A DNA stretch of 64,000 bases from Physcomitrium patens. Lineage: Eukaryota > Streptophyta > Bryopsida > Funariales > Funariaceae. Below the pieces are notes generated by a model. That model saw nothing but the letters and a program-made list of their open reading frames with translations. It had not been told where the DNA came from and did not search any database. Positions 48,077 through 59,782 of the stretch are shown one piece after another. The stretch's first letter is position 1. Every line of letters begins with the position of its first letter. The stretch spans positions 2,797,503-2,861,502 of the forward strand of contig NC_037265.1 in assembly GCF_000002425.4 (NCBI RefSeq), in the 5' to 3' direction. Position numbers and translations under genes: made by a program.

Positions 48077-50263
48077 TCACTGCATAGGTTCACGTACCTT
48101 GACATGATCAGGGAGAGGCGTTCTTCTAGGGGACGACTGCTCCACCTTCTTCCCTCCAGGTTGTGAAGTACAATCGGGACAAACAAACTTTTCCATTTTT
48201 TTCACTTGATTTGGTGTAAACCTCATGCAAGATGGATGGAACCTGCATGAAGAAATTTCAAATGAAGTTTAGCTCATTTCAATCATACACGTCTTGAAAC
48301 TTTGGATGCTTTGCGAACCTGGGATTATACATGACCTAAATCAAATCTACGGAAGCAATAAAACCAATACTTAGCAGAAAAACCGGAGGTATATTTTGCG
48401 GCAACGAAGATGCAGAGCGAGGAGAGAGAATATCAAGCCTACCAATCTTTACAGATTTCACATTGCACCATCAAACCGTCAGGGTTGTAGGGCATCTCAC
48501 ACTTACAGCAACTGCATATTGACCAAGAACACCTGTCGGGATTAGGAATATAGGTACAAACTCAAGATTATTTATTTATTTATTTTTTTCTCTTTCCGCG
48601 AAGCAGAATGCTCTCTGATAGTTCGTGAAATAAAACATAACCAAGCTGTCTTCGTACTTATGTTTCTCATCGAAATCTGCTCCGCAAAATTAGAATTTCA
48701 AATGGACTACTTTGGATCCGATGATGATACTGGATACTTTGTAGCCAGTGACTCCTAAGTATAAAACCAATAAAATACAACTCCCTACTCTGAACTGATT
48801 AAACTAATTGGAAAATTACTCACACGGCAACTCGATCAGGACTGAACGCGCCAGTGGAAGCTTTGTATTCGAAGCGACAGAAATAGTCTTCAGTACCAAC
48901 GCTTTCCAGTTTTGTGTGGTTTTTAAATTTATGCACTTTAAATTTACCCTCAGTAGTGTCCGTGCTTTGAATATCATAGTGATCTTAAAGAAAAAGTTCT
49001 TTTAACTCATGAAATTGCCGCCTGCCTCCCACCGACTCTTCCGGCCGATAATACCATCGCACACGGACCTTGGCGTTTCTTTTGCTGTCGGTTTCAATTT
49101 TCTCTATCTTGGCAACGTAGGGTGGTTTACCCGGATCTTGCCCGCGCATCAGGACTCAATCTCCCACTGCATTGAACATGATTGCAAGTCACTTCGAGGG
49201 AATTTTCTACCTGAAAAAAATAAAATATTTTTTTATTATAATAAACTACATCTATTTTTTTTTTTTTTTTTTTTTTTAATGATAAAATCTCGCCAGAGGA
49301 CGAGAAAATATTTCGGTGCGAGAGAGAGAGCGAGAGAGAGAGAGAGGATCGGGGAGGGAAAACGTAAAAGATACTTAAAATGATACCACGGTCGTCCACG
49401 ATCAACTGCTGCAAGAGTGATCTAGAATTCTAGTACAGATATCGATGGTATCAGTACACCGTCAGATTCTACGACGTTTTGATATATATGAAATGGTCTC
49501 CAACTGAAGATCATGAATAATACAGCTCATGTGTGTAAGGGTAATTATTTGTTTTCTGAAATGAATAAACCGCTTCGAATGTGACTGATCACGGATATAC
49601 CATGCTCCGACCCTTCTGAGGTTCTAGGGAGACCTATAGCATCACAAAGATGCTGCAAACCAGGTGCTCGTGTAACCTCTCAACAATTTCACGAAATGAC
49701 TTGAAACGGTCTAGATATACAGGCTCCACACAGGTACTACACTGATGTGTTGGAAGGTTCAAAGAACGAAAATTTTAGGAACTCGCACTAGTCTACAATA
49801 TTTCTAAAGAGAAAGATCAGTGCTCTACGAAGCATCCAGCGCTTCTTGGCACTCCGCAATTGTCTCATGAGTTTTAACATCAGGAGAATCTGCGCTCTTG
49901 GTGCACGAAGAATATTATCAAAACATTTAATGCCTGTTAAATTCTTGCTCTTAGTGAAAAATTCCAGCATTTTTCAGTCTTTGAGGGAGACTTCGATATT
50001 CATTGCACAGCTATAGCAGCTCACAGCAACCAGCCGAGAATAGTGACGGAGCTTCAGAGTCTCGCACCTGAGCACGAAACGAAGGAAGATAATAGTCTCG
50101 ACGCTAACATCACCGAACCGCAACACGATAACAGTGAATCCAACCAGGTCTATTTGCATGCAATTAAGCTCGGCATTCAAACCCTCTCACCTTCTACAAC
50201 TTTGTATGTGCCTTTCACAATGTAGGAGTCGAGAGTTTTCTTAGAGCCTTTAGACCATGCCAT
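48077..50263 (-). pseudogene. BAH-PHD chromatin reader of the SHL/EBS type with two in-frame stops
   Basis: SHL/EBS proteins read methylated histone H3 with a BAH domain and a PHD finger and control flowering or development in Arabidopsis. Four exons (- strand) keep phase: 50263-50191, 49166-48824, 48511-48443, 48242-48077; 217 codons, near the family's 228-234 residues. Exon 1 gives KKTLDSYIVKG; exon 2 the BAH domain ([52 protein letters not shown]); exon 3 CKCEMPYNPDGLMVQCEICK; exon 4 WFHPSCMRFTP and FVCPDC. Codon 28 is TGA (49156-49158), between GD and VLMR where the family has C, S or A. Codon 85 is TAA (48985-48987), within FL-stop-DHYD where the family has S. The rest looks conserved, so this is a young pseudogene or sequence error. 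The C-terminal exon border is uncertain. Confidence 0.85.
49245..49350. repeat. T run and GA microsatellite in BAH-PHD intron 1
   Basis: About 20 T in a row near 49257-49277 and a GA/CGA-type tract at about 49319-49347, both inside the first intron of the BAH-PHD gene. Confidence 0.8.
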
Positions 50264-50505
50264 ATTATTGAGCCAATCCGTCATAACGTTTCTAGCTCCT
50301 CCTCGAACGCTAAGTACAGATATCACACTCTTCCGACACTCTTCCCCCCACCTCCCTCACATCACAGATTCTTAGAACCGTTGAGGATGCGTACTCTTCC
50401 CCACCTTCAATCTCATGCGCAAACAATCGCCTCCACTCAACATCCGAAAAACACGAAGCTGCACAACCACATTCATGCGGCTCTCGCAGTAGATGATTGA
50501 TAGGT
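50264..50505 (-). promoter_or_regulatory. BAH-PHD upstream region
   Basis: Short GC-richer stretch between the start codon at 50263 and the AT-rich block that begins with an LTR-like repeat at about 50510. If the promoter is confined to this stretch it is short, and the repeat insertion lies close to it. Confidence 0.4.
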
Positions 50506-50509
50506 TAAA

Positions 50510-50760
50510 ATATGTGTAAGTTAGACATGTATTTTGCAAGTATGACACTTGTTGGATGACTTGTAGAACATTATCACATAGCTCTTTAGATAGATTATAT
50601 ATATGAAGGCAAGAATGAGGTCTTCCTCACTCTTATCTTGTGTTCTTATCTTAGTTCAAAAATCTCTAATCTCTTTGTATTTGGCAATAGTCATTTTAGT
50701 TTTTATCTTATATCTATCTTTAATTTTTCTACTTTTTTTTTAAGTGCCTCTAGAGTGCAT
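50510..50760 (+). repeat. Dispersed LTR-like repeat, copy B
   Basis: Same orientation as copy A at about 20870-21280. Both end with the string TCTCTTTGTATTTG or a close variant, followed by GGCAATAGTCATTTTAG-like sequence and a T run. It begins directly after the BAH-PHD upstream region. Confidence 0.65.
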
Positions 50761-51349
50761 TATTTTTTAAAAGTTTTATAATGATTCATGTCTTTAATAG
50801 TTTGATAAAATTATTAATATAATATTTTTTTATTATAGAAATAATTAAATTATTTTATTTTTTATTCTTATATTTTAAAATTTATATACTATCTATTTTT
50901 AACTAATATATTTTTATTTTTTAATATTAAATCTTTTCTAAAAGATAGTGATCTATCCATCTTTATAAAAAAAAACTTATTTGATATTAGAAGTTGTGGC
51001 ATTGTATTGTAATTAGGCTATTAGATACAAAAGAAAAACTATATTATAAAAGAGCTTAAATAAAAATATTATTGAAAATCATCATAAAAATATAGATAAT
51101 AAATAAAGAAGTAGTAAAAATTAATAAGTGTTAATTTTTTCTTTTTTTAAAAGAACTTGTATTTATTTTGTAGGGCCATAAATAAAGTACATCAGAGTAG
51201 AAAAGAAAAATAATTAATATATGCATCTTTAAGAAGAGATAAAGAATATTTTTTTAGCAAAAATCACCTTAAGAAAAAAAAAATTGATACTTAAAGAGGA
51301 CTGATTGTGAATGAAGGTAGATATAAAGAGTAGATAATCACTCAAAGAT

Positions 51350-51780
51350 GGAATAATATTGAACTAGAATGGCTATTGCCAAAGACAAGAAAATTAAATT
51401 TTTTTGAAACAAGACTAAAAATAAGATAGTTAGTGACAAGAGTGAAAAAAGCTTCATTCTTGCTTTCATACATATTATTTAATTAAGAACTATATGATAA
51501 TATTCTATAGAACCTTCAATACATGTCTAACTTGTAAGACAAGTTTCTTATATATGAACTATATGATTAGCTTTTACTATAAGTTATCAACATATGAAAT
51601 ACATGGCTAATTTGTTGGCCAAGTTTCTAATCTACCAATAAATTATAAATACATCTAAAGTCAAATTTGCTTCTTTGAAGCTTCTAACAAACTTTATTTT
51701 AAGATATTATCAAATCTACCTATATTTATTTTCTATTTAATGCTTCTTATCTAAGTAATTACATATGTTTATTATATTAT
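51350..51780 (-). repeat. Dispersed LTR-like repeat, copy F
   Basis: Opposite orientation to copy B, so B and F form a loose inverted pair about 600 bases apart. It shares AAAGTCAAATTTGC and AAGATATTATCAAATCTACC with copy D. Confidence 0.65.
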
Positions 51781-53271
51781 TCTTCTTTTTTAAAAACAAG
51801 TTCTACAAAGAGAAATAATCATATATTGAGGAAGTTCAAGATACAACAAATTATATTTGCTATATACTTTGATTTTTGTTCTTTTTAAAAGTAGTTAATA
51901 GGTTCTTTTAACTATCAATAGTATTCTATTCCAAGATCGATAGACCACCTTAATATTTGATTATTCTTGAGGCCTTTGTAACTTCTTTCATATAAAATAT
52001 ATGAAATATTAATGGAATAGTTCTTACTTCCAATAATATTATCAAAAATTAGAAGTTTCTTTTAAGGTTGTGATATCAAATACATTATATTTTATTATTT
52101 AATAAAAAAAATGTTATTCTTGAAGGTCTTCATCTCTATTATGTTAACTTAAAGGTTATAACAATCATATTATCTCGTTTGAAAACTCAACAAATCATAG
52201 ATTTTAAGTTGAATCTGTTAATTGTTGATTTTTTATCTCTATAGGGCCAAAAATATATAAAAATTACAAAAGAAGTTAGAAGATAGAATGCAACCTTTCT
52301 TGAATCTTATTTCTTTTATAGCAAAGATTTACTATTCTTTATTTTAGTTTTAATGGATGTTGTCAATGAAAAATATCAACCTTCTTTGTTATATATGCAA
52401 GATTCTTGATCACTGCCCATGTGCATAAACTATTATCATATATATATACCAATAAATAAGATATTTCAACCTATTTTGGCATTGCTTTAAGTCTAAGACC
52501 TCTTTAGCCTCAAAATTTTGATTATTATCCACTTTTATAGGAAAAAATGGTATTTCCCTTCATCTTGGTATATTTATTATCTTATATGGCTCAATAAGAT
52601 ATACATAAAATATGAGATATATCTTTATAGATTCTAATAAATACAATTAGTAAGCAAGATGATTAATTAATTTATAATTAAAAAATGATCCAAGTTTAAT
52701 ATAATCCAACTTGTGATAAAAGGAAATAATCTTGATATTATGATAAAGTAATCATATTTTATTGCCAACATGGAATTAAAATTTTTCTTTGCAATAAGTA
52801 TTTGCATTGATTTTTTTATTATTCTTGAGTTTTTTTTTAGTTGTACTTTTGATTTTATATGTAATTTCAATAAATAATTCATCAAATCTTTTATCATAAG
52901 ATTATTAATTTTTGAAAAGTCAAAAATATCAAATCATAATCTTTGCTAATCATGATTATTAATTTTTGAAAAATCATGTTTAAGATAGTTGAACAAAGTA
53001 TAAATAAGATTGGCTAAGGCAATTTGTGTATTTGGTTAGGTATGGCTTCAAATTTTTTTTTTCTTAATAAAGCTTTGTTGTTTTTTTTTGTTCAACTCTA
53101 TTTGATTCTATTTGATTTTATTTTCTTTTAGTCAATTTTGACTTTCATGTTCCATTCTATTTAATTACTTTCAATTTTATTTTACTATGCTTGATAGTAT
53201 ATTGTATTGAGACCATTGTTGTTATGGAGTTGATAAGGTTTAAGACCTTAAAGAATCCAATCCTATTTCAT

Positions 53272-53283
53272 TGGTATCAAAAT
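53272..53283 (+). other. Decayed retrotransposon primer-binding site (initiator Met tRNA type)
   Basis: TGGTATCAAAAT here compares with the common plant LTR-element site TGGTATCAGAGC. The three differences are G to A, G to A and C to T. It follows a CA dinucleotide, as at the end of an LTR, and lies upstream of the gag-like remains on the same strand. Confidence 0.45.
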
Positions 53284-55279
53284 AAGTGTTAGTCCATTCT
53301 TTGATAGTGTGTTGATAGCGACCATTTACTTAGAAGTCAATTATTGTGATCACATTGGATACTATTTTGGGGCTACAGCAAGCTACTTTAAGAAGTCAAC
53401 TAAAAGGAGACACGGCATTATAATAACAAAATTCAGCAAAGAAATTGGACCATGGGAGATATGGCACAGGAATTCTAAATGGAGACTTAGATATAACATC
53501 TCTTAGGCTAGATAGCCACTTTGCAAGGTTAAATAGAAGCTACTAAGACAAGAGAGTTGATACTTGCTAAGCTGAAATTGAATAAGTCCAATACATATTC
53601 AAGGACCTGAAGATAAGAAGATATATGCCAATGGGTTTTCAACATGCAACAATACTTCCAATTATCTAGGACAAATATTAGCAAAGAAATTATATATGCC
53701 TTTAGTTATTTGAGATGTCCAACAGTTATTTGGTGGCGACATTGAGTTTAAAGCTATGGAGCTCAAGGCAAATTTTGTAACTGAGAGGAATTTGAGACTG
53801 AGCTTAGGAGTCAATTTTGGCCCATCAATGAAGAAAAGTTAGCACACACTTAATTGACTAACCTTATTTAATCCAAGTCACTGCAAGATTATGTTTTTTG
53901 GTATCATAATGCACTTAATTTAATTACATCCAAGATATTTAGAAAATAATTAATTTTACTTGTAGGGAAGAAAGGAAGAATATAATATTAATATATTTAT
54001 AATTTGAATAAAATTTAGAATGTAAAATTGATGTCTTGAATGGATTATTTGACCTTGAAGGTATTATCTTTTAGGATAAATATCTAGCTTTATAATGGTT
54101 TAAGAGGGATATTTAGAGTGGATTAAGAATAGAAATTTTTACCATTAAGATTTTTTTAATTTTGGCAAAAAAGAGAAGGGAGATTAGGGTCAAAAGAAGG
54201 AAAAAGAGAGGTGGCTAGAGTTTTTGAAGAAGGGATAGAAATAAGATTCAAGTCTAATTTGGAGTTTTAAAGGCTACTTAAATTTTTTTTATTTTTTTGT
54301 TCTAAAATATTGAAAGAAGTTAGATCATGTTGTTAGCTTTTCAACAAGCTATAGTACACATGAAATAGACCTATGAAGTAGAAGAACCATGCAAATTTGT
54401 AAAAGGGAGATTGTTGGAGTTTTAGGGCAGCAAGATTCAAGACTAGTTAGAGATTTCTATGTCATTTCTTGTATTTTCTTCTTCTTATTTTGAAATTTTG
54501 AAGAAAGCTGGATCTTATAGTTAACTTTTGAAAAAGCTATTTTATACAAGAAATGGAGATATGAGGAGGAAGAACCAAGGAGCTTTATAAAAATGGGGTC
54601 ACTAGAGTTTTTGGGGTCGTGAATTCAAGACTGATTTGGATCTTTCTATGCCATTTATTGGATTTTTTTCTTTTAATTCTGAAAATTTGCAAAAAGCTAG
54701 AGCTCATTGTTAACTTTTCAAAAAGTCTTAGCATGCAAGAAAAGGAGCTATGAAAAGGAAGATCCAAGCTGATTTGTAGACAAGGATTTTGAAGCAATGA
54801 TTGTAGCAAGCAACCAATTTTTTTTCTCCTTAATTTGGCTCTCATTTTCACAAGATTTTGTTTATGGACTTTAATAATTTAAAGTTTGTAGCTTGAATTG
54901 AGTTCAATAAGCTAAACTTTTCTTAGCTTAGATTAGTAATAAGTAAATTATAGATATTTTTAATAAAATGAGGTGTAGATTTAAGATTTCAGTTAGGAAT
55001 TCGATACATCTTAGAACAAGAAAGAAATTAGTTTAAAATTTGTACTAAGCCTTTGGCTATCTTTTTATATGTGACTTGATTTTGCAAGATTGTACTTCTT
55101 GTAATCCACTTTCAATCAAGGATCTTATATTTTGTCAAAGAGACTCACATTTTTTATATAAAAATTGGTGCTTCTACTCAGAGCATCCTTGCGGTAATTG
55201 AAAGTACAAGTAGAGCATAATAGAATTATGGAGCTAGGGTGCAAGCTTGGAGCATGAGAAAGAATTTAAAAATAGAAAG

Positions 55280-57130
55280 AAAGAAGTGATAAGTTTTTTA
55301 TAACATTAAAAGATGATGGATGTTTTTATAGGGGCTAATACAAGTGATAATAGAGGAACAAGTGCCAATGATTTGCTCTTAGTTTTGAGTATATTGAAGG
55401 AAAAACAAACAAAGATACAAGTAAGTGAGAAGGAGGTGAGCATGGCATTATAAAGTGTATTTAATAACCATAAGAGATTTGATGGCAAAAACATCACCAA
55501 GTTTCTTTGACCATATGTAAGAGAAATGGAGGTATATCAAGTCCCTAAGAGTCACTATATTTTTAGTTTTGAGTTTAAATGGCATACATTCTTGAAATTA
55601 AAAAGAGAATGAAGGATTTACATGGATGCAATCTAAAGACTTGGAGTGACTTTAAAGGGAGGTTAAAAGATAAATTTTATAATAAAGATTTTTATAGAGT
55701 CACTAAAAAATCATTTTTAGAGTGGATTGAGCAATAATTAGAGAGGTCTATAGCTTCCAATGAGTTGTTTAGGAAATTTGAGAAAAAATTCTCTCAATTT
55801 TCAACTTTAAAGAGATTTTTATTGAGTGTAAGGAAGACCGAGGTCTTCTTGCAAGTAGAAGATGAAGTACTAGAAGACATACTCTTTGTGCTCTTAGTTG
55901 ACAAGTCTATTGAAGGAGGTTTAATTAATGATTAGGAGAGAGTGGAAGATATTGTGTTGTTGGTGACTAAGCAATGGCAGATGAAAGCAAGAGGAGGGAC
56001 TTTGAGGCATGAAGCTCTACTACCTATAATGCCAATTATTCCATTGAGTCTAATGATATTTATTCCAATTTAAGAGACACGTAAGTCTCTACTCAAAGAT
56101 ATTCTTGAAGAATTGATTAAGGACATGAAAGAATTGATAGTTGAGATGAGTGAATTGAAGAAGAGCCAAAGAATTATATTTTTGCATACATCCAAGGAAT
56201 CAAAGGGATTTATTAAGAGGTGCATGTATTGTGATAGTCTTGATCATGAAAGAAAAGATTACTCTAATTATAATAAAGACTTAAAAAAAAGAGTTATCTT
56301 CTTTAAAGAAGATAGAATGAGATTCATTGCTATAGAGCAACCTTTGGAGCTCAATTTTAGAAGAAGAAGTATGAAAAAGCTTATAGAAGACTATATAAGA
56401 AGAATAAGTAGATTAAATATGAAAGAGGCTAAGTCTTATTTCATTGAGGTAGAATTTGGGAGCATAGCAGCTATCTTAAGGCTACCAATGGAATCTATAG
56501 TTAGAGGAGTTGAAGCCATTAAGAGAGCAATGAGTTGGAATGATCCAATTGATGCTATTAATATTAAAGTATTTTAAAATAGCAATAAAGATTTAGAAGA
56601 TCAAAATACTATTGTGGAAGAGAAGAAGACTAGGTCCTTTCAAAAAGATGTTGTAGAGCTCTCCAATAAGAAAAAACCACCAAAGTTTAAAAAGACTATT
56701 CAAGGAGGAGAAGGATCTTCTTATCCACAAGGACAAGCAATACCTTCATCTCAACAAAATAGTGGACTTGGAGCTCAAAAAAATAGAACAAAACACAAAA
56801 AAAAAAAAAAAAAAAAAAAAACTCAAATAAGCCTAAAGATAAGGGCCCTTCCTATAAGCTTCAATCAGATATTAAAAGCTCTATTGATATAAAGGAAATT
56901 TTAGAAGAGAGGATTTTTGATGCAAAAATTGAGTTCACCTTGAGAGAGGCACTTGAAATTGCAAAAAAAAACTTTTATGAGCTTATTATTGATGTTATTA
57001 AGAGGAAGAGGCAAATGACAGCAATTATAAGAAGCTATGGTGTATATTAAGTATAAGTCCATAACTAAGAAGGTGAAGCTCATGACAACTCAATTGCCTC
57101 AAGATACCAAAGAATATATCAAATAAGCTA
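55280..57130 (+). pseudogene. Decayed gag-like region of an LTR retrotransposon
   Basis: Coding remains on the + strand in several frame-linked pieces broken by stops. An N-terminal capsid-like part (about 55470-55930, strings RFDGKNITKFL and LKTWSDFKGRLKDKF) is followed by a nucleocapsid-like part with the zinc knuckle RCMYCDSLDHERKDY (about 56220-56260), whose last cysteine is replaced by tyrosine. Next come EDRMRF and KKLIEDYIRR. A third piece at about 56870-57010 reads IDIKEILEERIFDAKIEFTL and EALEIAKKNFYELIIDVIKR. I know this protein type from retroelement-derived frames in bryophyte and lycophyte genomes. An A run of more than 20 lies at about 56799-56820. No reverse transcriptase follows. 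Confidence 0.6.
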
Positions 57131-57299
57131 TTATGTAGCTAGAGTTGAAGGAATCAAGAAAGATTGATCAAAAGTTTATTAATCTTTTCTATCTTTTTAA
57201 TATTTTCTATCTTTTTTTAATTATCTTTTCCAAATAAAGCCATAAATACTTCTAAGAATGAATTTAAATTATAATAAATTCATGAATCTTTTTTCATCA

Positions 57300-57990
57300 A
57301 AAGTGTAAACTAAGAGACAACACTCCTAGATAGAAATGGAATTATGAATCTAACTTGAATAAATCCATTAGGATATTGAAAAAGATGCAACTTTAGATAG
57401 AACTTTACTTATTATAGATATCTTCAAAAAAATTATCTTGTTCTATTAAACTTCTCTGACATACTTATCAATGCCTCATACTTGTAATAGAAATTTTTTT
57501 TGGATTTAATTGTGAAATTAATCTACTTGCTTTTTTGAATTGTACAACATCTTGATATAGATTTTGAACTTTACTATTGACTTCTTTTATAAGCATAGGA
57601 ATACTACCTTTGTAGTTGACATATGAAATTTCCATCCCAAGAATATTGACAACTTTGTAAAGATTTGCAATAGTTGCAAAGAGTAGCATCTATAAATTTT
57701 TCTTCTATAGATAACTCAAAAAAATTTATAAGTTGTATTAGAGGAAGATAATGGAAATCTTTAATATGAAATAAAAATTTCTACAAGAAGGATAGTCTTT
57801 TTTTTTTAAGAAAAAAACCAATGTTTAAAAACTAAAATATTAATTTAAAGATAGATTGTCCACCATCTTCAAAAGAAAACAACTAAATCTACATCTATAA
57901 AGCTTCTAAAAATCTTTATTATAAGATATTAAAAAATCTACTTATATTTATTTTCTACTTTATATTTTTATCTAAGTAATTATATATGTC
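57300..57990 (-). repeat. Internal and terminal piece of the dispersed LTR-like family
   Basis: The - strand of 57468-57689 gives an open frame with VNILGMEISYVNYKGSIPM, EVNSKVQNLYQDVVQFKKAS, then after stops VCQRSLIEQD. The same order, more decayed, appears at 30440-30800 on the - strand. A short copy of the LTR-like repeat follows at 57890-57990. The protein family is not known to me. Confidence 0.45.
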
Positions 57991-59471
57991 TTTGATAACT
58001 TATCTTAGTATTCATTGTCAAGTTCTTGAAAGTTAAAATAAAGTCTTATATAAGTATCAATAACATAATAAATAATTTTAAGCCCATTGTTATCAAAATC
58101 TTAATAGACACTCTTAAAGATGGAATTTTTATAGGACCAATTAGATTAGAGTGTATAAGTAGGAATATCTTTTCAATGAGATGACTTGAATTTTTTGGAA
58201 ATCACTCTCAATATTATCATCCCATCATATAGTCTTCATAAGTTTCTTAAAAGGAGCTAAAAAAATGGTAATCTTTGGACTTGACAAGCTTTCAATAGAT
58301 ATTATAGCCTAATATAATGTAAGTACTAAAACCTTCTATATTATAGTTATGCTTTATTTTTATTAATTCATGTATTTACTTTAATTAGTTTTGATTCTAT
58401 TTCTTTGTCATAAAATTGATAAAGTCTATTTTATTTGTTTCTTTTTTTTTAGCTATCAACTTTTTATTATATTTTTTATTTAATATTAGATATTATTTAT
58501 TTGTAAATATTATTAACTTGCCATTATTTATCAATGAACTTACTCAGATCAAGTTGTGATTTAAGGTAGGGACGTACAAAATATTGTGAAGTTTTATTGC
58601 ACTAGACCATGAAGATACCTTGGTGGACTTAGTAGCTTCAATCCTATGGAGTTTAATATCTATAGTTTTTATTATGATATTTGGAGTTTGTATATAAATT
58701 AATTAAAGATTTGATATTTTTCTAATGGAATGATTACTTATTCTCAAATTGACATATCAATTTCTACTAAGTAGTTGATAAGATTTGTCTTTCTTATGTT
58801 ATTAATATGTTCACCATAAGTGCTTCCTTCCACATAGTTGACATTGGAATTGTGATATTGGTTATGTGCACGATTTTTAGCAATATGATTTAATCTTCTA
58901 TATGGAATGAAATGAATGATTTTTTCTAAGTTGTTTAAATCCAAGTATATGGAGTTGCAAAGTTATTCTAACAAAGGTAAAGGATCCTCCTAATCTACTT
59001 TGAATTTGATTGAATGAGCGAGGTCTTGATCATTTAAATTATTGTAGGATTCCTCATAAATAAGTTTTTTCTTCTTCTTCCTTCTTGCATGAATTGATTT
59101 TTTATATGTCATCTAAGATAGGTGTATTAAAAATGTACTCATAATACTTCTTCTTATCTCAATTTTTACTTTCTAATGGCCATGCAATAGATTTTGATAA
59201 GTAGGTGTTGTTCTCGTTATGTTCAAGTTTCAATATACCAAAGCAATTGAACTAATAAAGGTAGGTTCGAATACGGGGAAAGACTGGTTATATGAATTGG
59301 ATCTGTTAGTGTCACAATTGACTGTACTCTAGCTATCTGAAATCAATTATCAAACTACAAAACACCAAGGCTTACTACTTCCATCTTGATTCAATACATA
59401 ATCCATTCTACGATTATCAATTCAACAATACTTCTGTCAATCACAATTCTTCATAAGTAAATAATAAAAGC

Positions 59472-59782
59472 AAAGAAAACAAAGAGGTAGCACCAAGCTT
59501 ATCCCAGCTTATGACTTTCACAGTCTGTATAGAATAAGTAGTTATTTTTAGAATGTAGATACCTAGTGTATAGTGTAAACATGGATAGATGACTGCTGAA
59601 AAGGTGGTTCAACAGGTAGAATGGATGAATAGTCAAGAAAATTAGTTATCATCCATAGTATAGGAGTTGGTATCTCGGGGTAGTATAAAGAGGATAGGAG
59701 GGAGGAAGAAAATGCCAGACTGTGATAGTCATGAGCTAGAGTTAAGCTTGGTGCTTCCTCTTTGTTTCTTTTGTTTTCTTTG
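59472..59782. repeat. Imperfect inverted repeat with about 56-65-base arms
   Basis: The left arm (about 59472-59527) and right arm (about 59716-59782) are reverse complements with a few mismatches. Both carry the strand-equivalent of TAAGCTTGGTGCT and CCTCTTTGTTT. The spacer is about 190 bases. This suits a foldback element or two terminal fragments in opposite orientation. Confidence 0.6.

Larger units (their letters stand above)
50761..59250. other. AT-rich transposon block
   Basis: Dominated by decayed retroelement sequence: repeat copy F, a decayed primer-binding site at 53272, gag-like coding remains at 55.3-57.1 kb, internal sequence similar to the 30.5 kb region at 57300-57690, and a short LTR-like piece at 57890-57990. 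No host gene is recognised. Confidence 0.65.

Noticed and set aside
49009-49383. + strand frame of 124 codons at the BAH-PHD gene
   Set aside because: It is the antisense of the BAH exon and includes a T run and a GA microsatellite.
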